A stretch of DNA of 64,000 nt, from assembly GCA_958295895.1 (NCBI GenBank), contig CATQHI010000003.1, positions 1-64,000 of the forward strand, written 5' to 3'. This DNA is from Saprospiraceae bacterium (GTDB lineage Bacteria; Bacteroidota; Bacteroidia; Chitinophagales; Saprospiraceae). The notes beneath the pieces were generated by a model that saw only the letters and a program-made list of their open reading frames with translations, did not search any database and was not told the DNA's origin. How positions within the stretch are numbered: the stretch's first letter is position 1; each line of letters begins with the position of its first letter. The position numbers and the translations under genes are program-made. Of this stretch, positions 45,336 to 54,288 are shown in pieces.

Positions 45336-47408
45336 GTGCCCACCGACCTAATCAAACGCGATTCTTCCTGGTTGGAATTCAACGCCCGGGTGCTCCAGGA
45401 GGCCGCCGACCCCCGGGTGCCGCTCTACGAACGAATCCGCTTCCTGGCCATCTACAGTTCCAATCTGGATGAGTTTTACCGGGTAAGGGTGTCCAGCCTG
45501 CGGCAGTTCAAAAAGCTTCCGAAGACGGAACGCCGCGAGCTGTTCGACTTCAAACCGAAGCGGGAGCTGCGGGAAATCCGGGGTAAGGTGTACCAGCAGC
45601 AGGAGGAGTTCGGCCGCATCTTTCGCGAGGAGATCCTGCCCCAACTACGGGATGAGGACATCCACCTGATCCATTCCGATCAGATGACTAAGTCGCAGCG
45701 GGCCTTCGCGGCTAATTACTTCGACCGGCACATTGCCCCCCACCTGGAACTGCACTGGCTGCCCGGCGACGGCGATGACGGCGGGGAGCTGCCCTTTCTT
45801 GACGACGGACAGCTCTGCCTGGCCGTCTCCCTCAACGAGCCCGAGGCCGAGGAGACCGGGGAGGTAGCCCTGGTACCCATACCGGTGAAGGAAACGGGCC
45901 GCTTCGTGGTGCTGCCGAGTCCCGAAAAGGACCCCGATGGCTACTACGTGATCTTTGTCGATAGCGTCATGCGCGCTAACCTGAGCCGCTGGATGGACCG
46001 GCGCGTGGACTTCGGTTACAGCTTTAAGCTCAGTCGCGATGCGGAACTGTACATCGACAATGAGTTTGATGGCGATCTCCTGCGCAAGATCGAGCGCAGT
46101 CTAGCGAATCGCGATACCGGCCTCCCTACCCGCTTCCTCTACGACGGCGACATGCCGAGCTGGATGCTCAAGCGACTCAAAAAAGCGTTGCGGCTTTCGA
46201 AGTACGACATGATCCCGGGGGCGCGCTACCACAACTTCAATGATTTTTTCAGTTTTCCCCAGCCGCCGGGGCGCGACTACCTGGCCTATCCGGAGCTGCC
46301 GCCGCTGCCCCACCCACAACTGGAGGGGAAAGCTAGTGTCATGGAGGTGATTCAGCATACCGACATCCTGCTCAGTTTTCCCTACCAGAAGTACGACTAT
46401 ATCCCCCAGCTGATCCGCGAGGCGGCCGACCACCCCGAGGTGACGAAGATTCGCATTACCCTTTACCGCGTGGCGAAGAAATCGCAGGTCGTGCAAAATC
46501 TCCTGTACGCCCTGAAACAGGGAAAGGTCGTCGAGGCCTTCGTGGAGGCCAAGGCCCGCTTTGATGAGGCCAGTAACCTCTACTGGGGCAAGGAAATGAC
46601 CGAGGCCGGTGCCTACGTGCGCTACAGCTATCCGGCCGTGAAGGTCCATACGAAGCTGTTGCACATCGAGCGGCAGACCGCGAGCGGGGATACCGTGCAC
46701 TACAGCTACATCGGTACGGGCAACTTCAACGAAAAGACCGCCAAGCTCTACACCGATCACGCCCTGCTCACCTGCCGGCCTAAACTCGGTAAGGATGTGG
46801 AGCGGGTGTTTGATCTTCTGCGGGGCAAATTGATCCTACCGCGCTGTAAGCACCTCCTGGTGGCGCCGTTCAACTTGGAATCTGAGTTTCTCAACCTCAT
46901 CGACCGCGAGATCGCCATTGCCAAGGCCGGGGGCCACGCCTACCTCTTCCTTAAGATGAATAGCCTGGAGGAGCCCACCATGATTCATAAACTACAGGAG
47001 GCGGCCAGGGCGGGGGTGGAGGTGCGACTCATCGTGCGTGGGATCTGCCGCCTGGTACCGCGCAAGGACGAGAACATCCAGATCATCAGCATCATCGACC
47101 GCTTTTTGGAGCACGCCCGGATATTCATCTTTGGTAACAATGGGGAGGAGCTGGTCTACATGGGCTCGGCCGACTGGATGAATCGGAACCTCTACCGCCG
47201 CGTGGAGGTCGTCACGCCAATCTACGACCACCTGATCCGCCTGGAGCTACGGCGCATCATGGACATGCAGTGGCGCGATAACCAGCGTGCCCGACTCATC
47301 TGCGATGGCAGATTGAATGCCTACCGCGAGCCGCAAGCCCGGGACGGACACTTCCGCGCCCAGCTCGATATCTATAATTACTTTAAGGCACAGCTCGCTG
47401 CCGATTGA
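45336..47408 (+). CDS. ppk1: Polyphosphate kinase 1
   Basis: PPK1 polymerises the gamma phosphate of ATP into polyphosphate at the inner membrane. The family start is DSSWLEFNARVLQEAADP; SNLDEFYRVRVSSLR follows. The catalytic phospholipase-D-like halves show KVHTKLLHIERQ (histidine phosphorylated in the reaction) and YIGTGNFNEKTAKLYTDHAL. About 690 residues from GTG 45336, a normal length. A GTG at 45249 in the same frame is upstream of the promoter and is rejected. Its stop TGA overlaps the TTG start of the next gene. Confidence 0.96.
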   Translation: MPTDLIKRDSSWLEFNARVLQEAADPRVPLYERIRFLAIYSSNLDEFYRVRVSSLRQFKKLPKTERRELFDFKPKRELREIRGKVYQQQEEFGRIFREEILPQLRDEDIHLIHSDQMTKSQRAFAANYFDRHIAPHLELHWLPGDGDDGGELPFLDDGQLCLAVSLNEPEAEETGEVALVPIPVKETGRFVVLPSPEKDPDGYYVIFVDSVMRANLSRWMDRRVDFGYSFKLSRDAELYIDNEFDGDLLRKIERSLANRDTGLPTRFLYDGDMPSWMLKRLKKALRLSKYDMIPGARYHNFNDFFSFPQPPGRDYLAYPELPPLPHPQLEGKASVMEVIQHTDILLSFPYQKYDYIPQLIREAADHPEVTKIRITLYRVAKKSQVVQNLLYALKQGKVVEAFVEAKARFDEASNLYWGKEMTEAGAYVRYSYPAVKVHTKLLHIERQTASGDTVHYSYIGTGNFNEKTAKLYTDHALLTCRPKLGKDVERVFDLLRGKLILPRCKHLLVAPFNLESEFLNLIDREIAIAKAGGHAYLFLKMNSLEEPTMIHKLQEAARAGVEVRLIVRGICRLVPRKDENIQIISIIDRFLEHARIFIFGNNGEELVYMGSADWMNRNLYRRVEVVTPIYDHLIRLELRRIMDMQWRDNQRARLICDGRLNAYREPQARDGHFRAQLDIYNYFKAQLAAD

Positions 47409-47992
47409 ACTACCTCGCCCACCTTGCCCTGTCGCACTTCTCGGCCGACCTTCAGGTAGGAAATTACCTGGGTGACGTGCTACGGGGTGGGGAGGTCAGC
47501 GCACTGCCTCTGGGCATCCGCCGGGGCGTTATGCTGCACCGCGCCATCGACCGGCTCACGGATGCCGATCCGGACGTGCGGGAGGTCAATCGGCTATTGA
47601 CCGGTAGACACGGCCGTTACGCCCCGGTACTTTCCGACATTGCCTTCGACCACTTTCTTTGCCGTAACTGGACGATCATGATGCCTACGGCCTTTGCACC
47701 CTTTTGCCAGCATACCTACGCGGCACTTCGGGCCGGTAAGCCACACATGCCTCCCCGGGCGGCGCGCTACGTGGAGGCGATGACCGACGATGACTGGCTT
47801 GCGCTTTACACCACCACCGCCGGAATGCGCCAGGTGTTTGCCCGGTTACGGCCGCGCCTGAGCCGACCCGAGTTGCTTACCGGTATCAATGGTAGTCTGC
47901 AGGAATTCGCACCTGCGTTCAACCGCGCTTTCCTCCTGCTGTTCCCACGCTTACAAGCCCTCGCCACCACCTACCGTGAGTCAACCCACTAG
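47405..47992 (+). CDS. Acyl carrier protein phosphodiesterase (AcpH-like)
   Basis: A 195-residue all-helical HD-type hydrolase. MNYLAHLALSHFSADLQVGN, then LGIRRGVMLHRAIDRLTDAD and VLSDIAFDHFLCRNW, are the AcpH/YajB signature with metal-binding His and Asp. E. coli AcpH removes 4'-phosphopantetheine from acyl carrier protein. The start codon is TTG in TTGA, overlapping the ppk1 stop, so it is translated by coupling. The next gene overlaps its end by 17 bases. Confidence 0.88.
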   Translation: MNYLAHLALSHFSADLQVGNYLGDVLRGGEVSALPLGIRRGVMLHRAIDRLTDADPDVREVNRLLTGRHGRYAPVLSDIAFDHFLCRNWTIMMPTAFAPFCQHTYAALRAGKPHMPPRAARYVEAMTDDDWLALYTTTAGMRQVFARLRPRLSRPELLTGINGSLQEFAPAFNRAFLLLFPRLQALATTYRESTH

Positions 47993-48449
47993 CCCCCCCA
48001 AACCGATCGACCTGCGCCTGGACCGTTTTTCGGGTTACCTATCCATTAAGCTGGAAGGTGACCGCAGGATGGTACTCGGGGAAATACGGAAGAAGTGGTT
48101 GGTGCTACAGCCCGAGGAGTTCGTGCGTCAGTTGCTGCTACAATTTTTACTGCGTGACATGAAGTACAACCGCAATCGCATCACCGTAGAACGGGGCGTG
48201 GCAGTGAACGGGGATCCGAAGCGAACGGACATTCTGGTGTTTAACGTGCACATGCGTCCCTTTCTGCTTATCGAGTGCAAGGCGCCTAAGGTGCCGTTGA
48301 GTACGGACACCTTTCGGCAAGCCGCCCACTACAACGGCCCCCTACAGGTCCCCTACCTGATGATTTCCAACGGGCGGGAAACGTACGTGGCCCAGATCGA
48401 CTACGCTACCGAGTCCTACCGCTTTCTCAGTGCCGTACCGGAATGGTAA
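47976..48449 (+). CDS. HsdR N-terminal-like PD-(D/E)xK protein
   Basis: About 157 residues from GTG 47976. It contains the nuclease-like core of type I restriction HsdR N-terminal domains: RTDILVFNVHMRPFLLIECK (Asp, then E-x-K) and FRQAAHYNGPLQVPYLMISN. It has no helicase part. Stand-alone proteins of this kind are common in Bacteroidota and are not part of a restriction system here. Nuclease activity is inferred from the conserved D...ExK residues. Confidence 0.85.
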   Translation: MSQPTSPPKPIDLRLDRFSGYLSIKLEGDRRMVLGEIRKKWLVLQPEEFVRQLLLQFLLRDMKYNRNRITVERGVAVNGDPKRTDILVFNVHMRPFLLIECKAPKVPLSTDTFRQAAHYNGPLQVPYLMISNGRETYVAQIDYATESYRFLSAVPEW

Positions 48450-48454
48450 TCTAA

Positions 48455-49961
48455 GTGCCGGTGACCGATCTGTTGCGTGTATCCCACCTATCCCTAGGTT
48501 ACGGAACGGACCCCGCCCTGGTCTCGGACCTGTCCTTCGAACTTCTACCGGGAGAGAGTGTGGGTATGGCCGGTCCGTCCGGCGCGGGCAAGACCCTCTT
48601 GGCCACCGCCCTCCTCGGACTGGCCCCACCGGCCGTGAGGGTACGGGCAGGTCATGCGGCCTACCAGCTTAAGTCGGGCCTAGCGGTCAACGTCTTCGAA
48701 CTAGACCAAAGGGAACGGGCAAGCCTGCGCGGGCGGGAGATCGGTCTTATCTTTCAGGAACCCCAGCAGGCGCTCAATCCTGTACTGAGCTGCGGACGGC
48801 AGTTGCGCGAGGCGGCTACCATGCTATGTCCCGATATTGCCGATCAGAAAAGCCACCTCCTGGCCGTCCTCCAGCAGGTAGAATTAGGGCAGGACCCGGA
48901 GCGTATTCTCCGATCGCTTCCGGGCGAACTAAGCGGCGGGCAGTTGCAGCGGATAGTTATTGCCATGGCTCTCATCGGACGGCCGCGGCTCCTCATCGCC
49001 GATGAACCCACCACCGCGCTGGATGGCATCACCGAGGCAGCAATCGTGAGCCTGCTTGACCGACTGCGACGGGACCTTAAACTAGGTCTGCTGTTCATCA
49101 GTCACGACCGGCGGCTACTGGAGCGAGCCACGGACCGGGTGGTCGAGCTACCGGTGGGGGTAGGGCACCACCCGCCGGCTGCCCGTAGCTCGCCCCGCCC
49201 GGTCTCCTTATCACCGCACAAATGTCCGGACCCGATACTTACGGCCACCGACATAGCGGTGGACTACGGCTCGAGGCACAAAGCGCTGCGGGAGGTCTCC
49301 CTTTCTGTGCAACGGTGTGAATCCGTGGCCATCACCGGACCGAGTGGCTGCGGAAAGACAACGCTCGCTAAGTGGATGGTCGGCCTGGTCCAGGGCCACC
49401 GCGGCACGCTTACCGTGGCGGATCGGACCTACCATATGCCGGTAGCGGGCCGTACCGTACGTCAGGCGACGGCAGCTCAACTCATCTTTCAGGACGTAGC
49501 CGGTTCGCTGAATCCGCGGATGACCGTGCAACAGTTGATCCTTAGTGTACCGGGTAGTACGCGCGAGCAGATGGAAGACCTCCTGACAAAACTCGGACTT
49601 GAGCCACGGCAGTACGCCGATCGCTTTCCCCCACCAACTAAGTGGCGGGGAGCGGCAGCGGGTGGCCATTGTCCGGGCGCTGGCCGCACGGCCGCGCGTG
49701 TTGATCTGCGACGAGGCGTTTTCCGGATTGGATGCACCGACCAAAGCATTCATACTGCGGCAACTGCGTAATCTGGCAACCTCAGAGACACTTACCCTCG
49801 TCACGATCACCCATAGTCTGCCGGATATTCTGGAGTACGCCGACCGGGTCCTCGTCATGCAGGACGGGATGGTCGTTGAACGTGGAACGCCGGCGGTCGT
49901 TTTCGCCCGGCCAAAAGCGGTAATTACCCGACGGTTGGTGGCCGCGGCTGGCCTCTTTTGA
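48455..49961 (+). CDS. Fused two-domain peptide-type ABC transporter ATPase (one frameshift)
   Basis: Two ABC ATPase domains in one chain, like DppD-DppF fusions that energise oligopeptide or nickel import. Domain 1 has GPSGAGKTLLATALLG, LIFQEPQQALNP, LSGGQLQRIVIA and LLIADEPTTALD. Domain 2 has GPSGCGKTTLAKWMVG, LIFQDVAGSLNPRMTV, LSGGERQRVAIV and LICDEAFSGLDA. One extra C in the run at 49628-49632 separates the last part; removed, it reads YADRFPHQLSGGERQ and gives about 501 residues. No permease or binding protein gene is adjacent. Confidence 0.9.
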
Positions 49962-49999
49962 GGTAAACCAAAGCGCTACAGCACCACGTTATAATTACC

Positions 50000-50602
50000 A
50001 TGAAGCGACTGCCCCTGTACGTACTTTCGTTGCTCCTCCCGCTAGGGGTCTGCGCACAGTCCTACGACGCAGCCCTGGGCCTGCGGCTGGGCACGGAGTG
50101 GGGAGCTACGGCCCAGTTACGCATTCCTCAGATCCACAAGAACTTTGTGCTCGAAGCCATAATTCTCTCTTCCCTCAGCAAGGATGAGGGTAGCCTTAGC
50201 CTGCTGGGAAAGCAACACCGCCCCTTGCTGTCGCGCCGATTAAATCTGTTCTATGGAGGCGGACTGCACGCCGGTTGGAACAACGAGATCGACACCGAGA
50301 CCGGCCAGACCTTCAACGGACCGAAGGGTATCACCGGTATCGTGGGGCTGGAGGCCACCATCGGGCAGGTCAACTTTAGCTATGATTTTAAGCCGGCCCT
50401 GAATGTCATCGGGGGTGAATCCCTCCTCTACACCCACACGGCCGTCAGCGTCCGCTACGTCATTGCCAAGCGTAACCGGCTATGGAATAAGGACAAGGAA
50501 AAGAAAATCCGCAAGCGCCGGAAGGAGCGTCAACGCGAAAGGCGGCGGGAGGAACGCGCTAACCGCGACAAACGGTGGTATGAGGTCTGGCGGCGCAACT
50601 GA
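50000..50602 (+). CDS. Secreted beta-rich protein with a basic tail
   Basis: A 200-residue protein with a signal peptide (MKRLPLYVLSLLLPLGVCAQ). Residues 20-150 are glycine- and aromatic-rich with alternating patterns (LGLRLGTEWGATAQLRI, LFYGGGLHAGWNNE), as in small outer-membrane beta-barrels. The last 45 residues are extremely basic (KEKKIRKRRKERQRERRREE). I recognise no named family. The tail could bind LPS, nucleic acid or the cell wall; this is speculative. Confidence 0.72.
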   Translation: MKRLPLYVLSLLLPLGVCAQSYDAALGLRLGTEWGATAQLRIPQIHKNFVLEAIILSSLSKDEGSLSLLGKQHRPLLSRRLNLFYGGGLHAGWNNEIDTETGQTFNGPKGITGIVGLEATIGQVNFSYDFKPALNVIGGESLLYTHTAVSVRYVIAKRNRLWNKDKEKKIRKRRKERQRERRREERANRDKRWYEVWRRN

Positions 50603-50646
50603 ACCGCGCGCGGTAGGGGCGGTTTGGTGGTAGAACGTTTTGCTAG

Positions 50647-51822
50647 ATGCCCCCAACAGACTACGACCTTATCATCATTGGCGCTGGCCCCGCGGGATCC
50701 ACTACCGCCCGCTTTGCCGCCGAGGCCGGACTGCGGGTACTTCTGGTGGACAAGCGGCAGGAGCTAGGCGCTCCCATTCAGTGTTCCGGGGCCATTAGCG
50801 GACATGGGCTGGCTGCTGCCGGCATCGATGCTGATCCGGAGTTCATCCACGAGGCGATCTACGGCTTCGCGATCTACGACCAGGAGGGGGAGCGTACTGT
50901 CCACGACTACCGCCTACTTAAGCCCGATGAATACGGCGCGGCAGAGGGCAAGAAGCCGCTGGGATACGTGGTGGACCGCCGCCGCTTCGACCGGTACCTC
51001 ATGACGCAGGCCGAGCGCGCCGGTGCCGGAGTATGGCTCAAAACGGAGGGGCTCGGCTACCAACCCACCGATGATGGTCACTGCACGGTGTCGCTACGGC
51101 GGTACAACCAGGACCTACGCCTCACTACCCGGGTACTGGTGGGGGCCGATGGACTCCAGTCACAGGTCGGCAGGTGGGCCGGCCTCCAGACCCACATTAA
51201 GATCACCGAGCTGGCCGGCTGCCTGCAGTTCATTGTCGACGGGGTGGAAACCGAAGGACTGCTGGAAATCGTGACCGGGCACGAGTGGGCCCCGGGGGGC
51301 TACGCCTGGGTGTTCCCCAAGGGCCACGGCTACGCCGAGATCGGGCTCGGCGTCATCGCCACCATGACCGACAAGCCCGCCCAGTGGCACCTCGATAAAT
51401 TTATCCGCCAGAGCTTTTTCCGCCGCCGCTTTGCAAACTCCCGTGTCCTGGAGGTGCAGGGTGGGGGGGTGCCCCTGGCCGCCCCGTTACGTACCCAGTA
51501 TGCCGATAACCTCATCCTAGTCGGCGATGCAGCCCGGCACGTCAATCCCATCACGGGGGGCGGACTGCACACTGCCGTAGCCGGGGGCAAGATTGCCGCG
51601 GATTTTTTAATCGGTCACCTCGGTGACGGCCTGCCCCTCCAGGACGGTGCGCTACGCGCCTACCAGACGCTCTGGCTGGAGGAGCTAGGCGAGAAGATGT
51701 GGAAGCTATATGGTATCAAGACGGACATATTCCATAATATGAACATCCAGCAGCGCGACCGGCAGCTCTACGCCACAATGTCGGACTACTTTAGCCCTAC
51801 CTCGGAATTCAAGAAAATATGA
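50647..51822 (+). CDS. Geranylgeranyl reductase family flavoprotein
   Basis: A 391-residue FAD enzyme. The dinucleotide motif is LIIIGAGPAGSTTARFAAEA, with ELGAPIQCSGAIS (conserved Cys) and the second FAD motif LVGDAARHVNPITGGGLHTA. Archaeal and chloroplast members saturate geranylgeranyl chains of lipids, chlorophyll or tocopherol precursors; bacterial ones can act on menaquinone side chains. The TGA overlaps the ATG of a ferredoxin gene (ATGA), giving a likely electron donor. The pair lies 5.5 kb from the VTE3/VTE4-like genes. Confidence 0.88.
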   Translation: MPPTDYDLIIIGAGPAGSTTARFAAEAGLRVLLVDKRQELGAPIQCSGAISGHGLAAAGIDADPEFIHEAIYGFAIYDQEGERTVHDYRLLKPDEYGAAEGKKPLGYVVDRRRFDRYLMTQAERAGAGVWLKTEGLGYQPTDDGHCTVSLRRYNQDLRLTTRVLVGADGLQSQVGRWAGLQTHIKITELAGCLQFIVDGVETEGLLEIVTGHEWAPGGYAWVFPKGHGYAEIGLGVIATMTDKPAQWHLDKFIRQSFFRRRFANSRVLEVQGGGVPLAAPLRTQYADNLILVGDAARHVNPITGGGLHTAVAGGKIAADFLIGHLGDGLPLQDGALRAYQTLWLEELGEKMWKLYGIKTDIFHNMNIQQRDRQLYATMSDYFSPTSEFKKI

Positions 51823-52100
51823 GTAAGCAACAGCCCGTCCTGTTTAGTATCGGCTGGAATGCCTGCATCAACTGCGGGGCCTGCGTAGCGATCTGTCCCC
51901 AGGAGGCGGGCTTCGTCAGTCCCTTCGATACCATCGCCGTAGACCGCCCCTGCGACATCGCCTGCCTACTCTGCGAGGCCATCTGTCCGGTGGACACCAT
52001 CACCCACGTGCCGGTGCTTCAGCAAGTCGCTCAGCCAGCGCTTGCAACCGCTCTACGACGTACGCGATCTGCTCCTCCGACACATCCAGGTGAGTTGTAA
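51819..52100 (+). CDS. 2[4Fe-4S] ferredoxin
   Basis: A 93-residue protein with two cluster motifs: CINCGACVAICP (CxxCxxCxxxCP) and CDIACLLCEAICP (CxxxCxxCxxxCP). Overlap of its ATG with the reductase stop suggests it donates electrons to that enzyme. The last 30 residues lie in DNA that also encodes the end of the convergent threonine aldolase (101-base overlap), which is unusual, so the true C-terminus may be shorter if an indel is present. Confidence 0.85.
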   Translation: MSKQQPVLFSIGWNACINCGACVAICPQEAGFVSPFDTIAVDRPCDIACLLCEAICPVDTITHVPVLQQVAQPALATALRRTRSAPPTHPGEL

Positions 52101-53046
52101 ACCGTACCGTCCGGGGGCCGAAGGGAGTGGCCAGAATGCCTTCCGTTTTCAGCACCTCCAGAAAATCGTTGGCAGACTGGTGGCGAAGGTGGAAGATGCA
52201 GATATTGGACTCAGTCGTCTCTACGGAAGCGACGTAGGGTTGTTCGACCAGGGTGGCAGCCAGCGTCCGCGCCCGCTGGTTGTCGTGCCGCAGCCGCTCT
52301 ACGTGGTGGTCCAGGGCATACAGACCGGCCGCGGCCAGGTAGCCCGCCTGCCGCATCCCGCCGCCGAATACCTTGCGGTAGCGCCGGGCCCGGTCGATGA
52401 GCTCGCAGGTACCGAGGAGTAGTGAGCCGACGGGCGCGCCCAGCCCCTTGCTCAGGCAAATGGAAATGGAGTCGAACAGCTGCCCCCACTCCGCGGGAGA
52501 TTCGCCGGTTTCGACCAGGGCGTTGAAGAGGCGGGCGCCGTCTAGGTGGGCGGCCAGACCATGCTGCCGGGCTTCCTCCACAACTGCCGTGGCTTCCGCG
52601 TGGGTGTAGATGCTGCCCCCACCCTTATTGCAGGTATTTTCGAGGACCAGTAGCCGGGTGCGCGGGAGCCAGTCGTAGGCGGGCTTAACGGCGGTGGTGA
52701 CCTGGCCGGGCAGCACCTTGCCGCGCTCGCCGTGGAGGAGATTCATGCTTACGCCGGACAGCAAACTGTACACCCCGCCCTCGTACTGGTAGATGTGGCT
52801 TTTCTCCTCGCACACGACCTCGTCCAGCGGCTGGGTGTGGCACTTGATGGCCAGTTGGTTGGTCATCGTGCCGGAGGGGCAGAAGAGGGCGGCCTCCATC
52901 CCGAAGCGATGGGCGGCCGTCTCCTCGAGCCGGTTGACGGTAGGGTCCTGCCGGAAGACGTCGTCGCCGACGGGGGCGGCGAACATGGCCTCTAGCATAG
53001 CCGGCGTGGGCCGGGTGGCGGTATCCGAGATTAGGTTGACTTCCAT
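52000..53046 (-). CDS. ltaE: Low-specificity L-threonine aldolase
   Basis: A 348-residue PLP enzyme splitting threonine into glycine and acetaldehyde. It begins VNLISDTATRPTPAMLEAMF, contains GDDVFRQDPTVNRLEETAAH, GGSIYTHAEA, AHLDGARLFNALV and the PLP lysine block SICLSKGLGAPVGSLL. Length is normal. It follows the dehydrogenase-like gene by 3 bases on the same strand and overlaps the ferredoxin gene at its 3' end. Confidence 0.95.
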   Translation of the reverse strand: MEVNLISDTATRPTPAMLEAMFAAPVGDDVFRQDPTVNRLEETAAHRFGMEAALFCPSGTMTNQLAIKCHTQPLDEVVCEEKSHIYQYEGGVYSLLSGVSMNLLHGERGKVLPGQVTTAVKPAYDWLPRTRLLVLENTCNKGGGSIYTHAEATAVVEEARQHGLAAHLDGARLFNALVETGESPAEWGQLFDSISICLSKGLGAPVGSLLLGTCELIDRARRYRKVFGGGMRQAGYLAAAGLYALDHHVERLRHDNQRARTLAATLVEQPYVASVETTESNICIFHLRHQSANDFLEVLKTEGILATPFGPRTVRFTTHLDVSEEQIAYVVERLQALAERLAEAPARG

Positions 53047-53049
53047 GGC

Positions 53050-54282
53050 TTACTGGCGTATGGCACGGCCCTCGGCGAAGGCCGCTAGGTAGGTGAAGTG
53101 GGGACCGAGTTGGCCGTTGCGAGTGATCGTAGCGCGCTCCAGTATTTCGCTCTCCGGCTTATCGAACTCGAGCAGGATCGTGCTCAGCAGGATTTCACCG
53201 AATGCCTTACTGGCATCGCGCGGCAATTCGCTGGGGAGGTTGTCGATGGACATCACGTCGATCGCATCCACCGCGTAGGCGGCCACCTCCTTACCGGAGT
53301 GGGGGTCAAACCCGAACACCGGATCGGCAATGGTAGAGGCCTTCAGTGTAGACGGGACGCTAGAGAGGGGGGCAATGTCGCAGGTTACGTCCGCTATGGT
53401 CTGGATGTGAAAGTGCTCGCCGGCCATGTCCTCCTGGGTGAAGAAGGCCGGGGCCTTGCCGTCCCAGTAAATGCCGTTGATAAACACATCGGCCACGGCC
53501 GCGTAGGGCGCAAAGGCACTCACGTACTCCTCACTGTGCTGGTAGAAGTGCTTGCGTTGCACGGCCTTGCCACTGCGGTGGCGGGCGTAGTCCTCGACCG
53601 CGAGCTGGGTGAATACGGGTCCATCGGCTGATTCCAGGAAGGTTTTCGGTTTCACCCGCCGCAGGCCCATATCGGTGAGCACCTTGGCCGCTCCGGCACC
53701 TACGCGGCCGGTGCCCGTCAGGACCACCTTCAGGTCGCCGGGTAGGGTGAGATCGGCGTACACTGATTTTGCGGCGGCGTAGTCGTATAGATCCTTCAGG
53801 CGAGGAAGCTCGAAGGCACCGCTACGCCGGCCGTAGGCCCATAGTCCATTGTGCGCTCCTACCATGCCCGCCCAGTACCCGAAGGCGATGAGGCGCCTGC
53901 CGTGGTCGTCGGTGAGGTACTCATAGTCGACGTGGGTGATGCCCCGATCGAGCAGTGCCCGCAGCAGGGGTTGGTTGTAGGCCTGGAACTTAGCCACGTG
54001 GGCGAAATTGCAGTAGGTCTTATCCGCGATCAACCGACCGATCGGCACCTCCTTGATTCCGATGAGCAGCTGGCGGTCCGAGACATCTTCCTGCAGGGGT
54101 ACGCCTAGGCGGGTGTACTCGGCGTCCGTATAGCACCGGTGGGGACTGGGCTGCACGACCACGTCGTAGCCGGCCTTACGTAACCTAGCTACCTGGGTCG
54201 GAGTGAGGGCTACGCGGGCGTCGGGTGGGTACTTATCTTCCCGGAGGACGGCGATGGTAGGCGTGTGCGGACTTGGGGGCAT
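53050..54282 (-). CDS. Saccharopine/alanine dehydrogenase-like NAD(P) enzyme
   Basis: A 410-residue protein. The N-terminal part (VLREDKYPPDARVALTPTQV, FAHVAKFQAYNQPLLRALLD) is the AlaDh/PNT-type substrate domain; VVLTGTGRVGAGAAKVLTDM is a Rossmann NAD(P) site. The overall form resembles LYS1-type saccharopine dehydrogenases used in lysine metabolism more than alanine dehydrogenase, but the reaction cannot be fixed from sequence. It precedes ltaE by 3 bases, so the two are co-transcribed. Confidence 0.8.
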   Translation of the reverse strand: MPPSPHTPTIAVLREDKYPPDARVALTPTQVARLRKAGYDVVVQPSPHRCYTDAEYTRLGVPLQEDVSDRQLLIGIKEVPIGRLIADKTYCNFAHVAKFQAYNQPLLRALLDRGITHVDYEYLTDDHGRRLIAFGYWAGMVGAHNGLWAYGRRSGAFELPRLKDLYDYAAAKSVYADLTLPGDLKVVLTGTGRVGAGAAKVLTDMGLRRVKPKTFLESADGPVFTQLAVEDYARHRSGKAVQRKHFYQHSEEYVSAFAPYAAVADVFINGIYWDGKAPAFFTQEDMAGEHFHIQTIADVTCDIAPLSSVPSTLKASTIADPVFGFDPHSGKEVAAYAVDAIDVMSIDNLPSELPRDASKAFGEILLSTILLEFDKPESEILERATITRNGQLGPHFTYLAAFAEGRAIRQ

Positions 54283-54288
54283 AGGAAA

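Noticed and set aside
47976-48449. HsdR-like protein considered as part of a type I restriction or other defence system
   Set aside because: No HsdM, HsdS or helicase domain nearby; neighbours are housekeeping genes, and stand-alone HsdR N-terminal proteins are common in this phylum.
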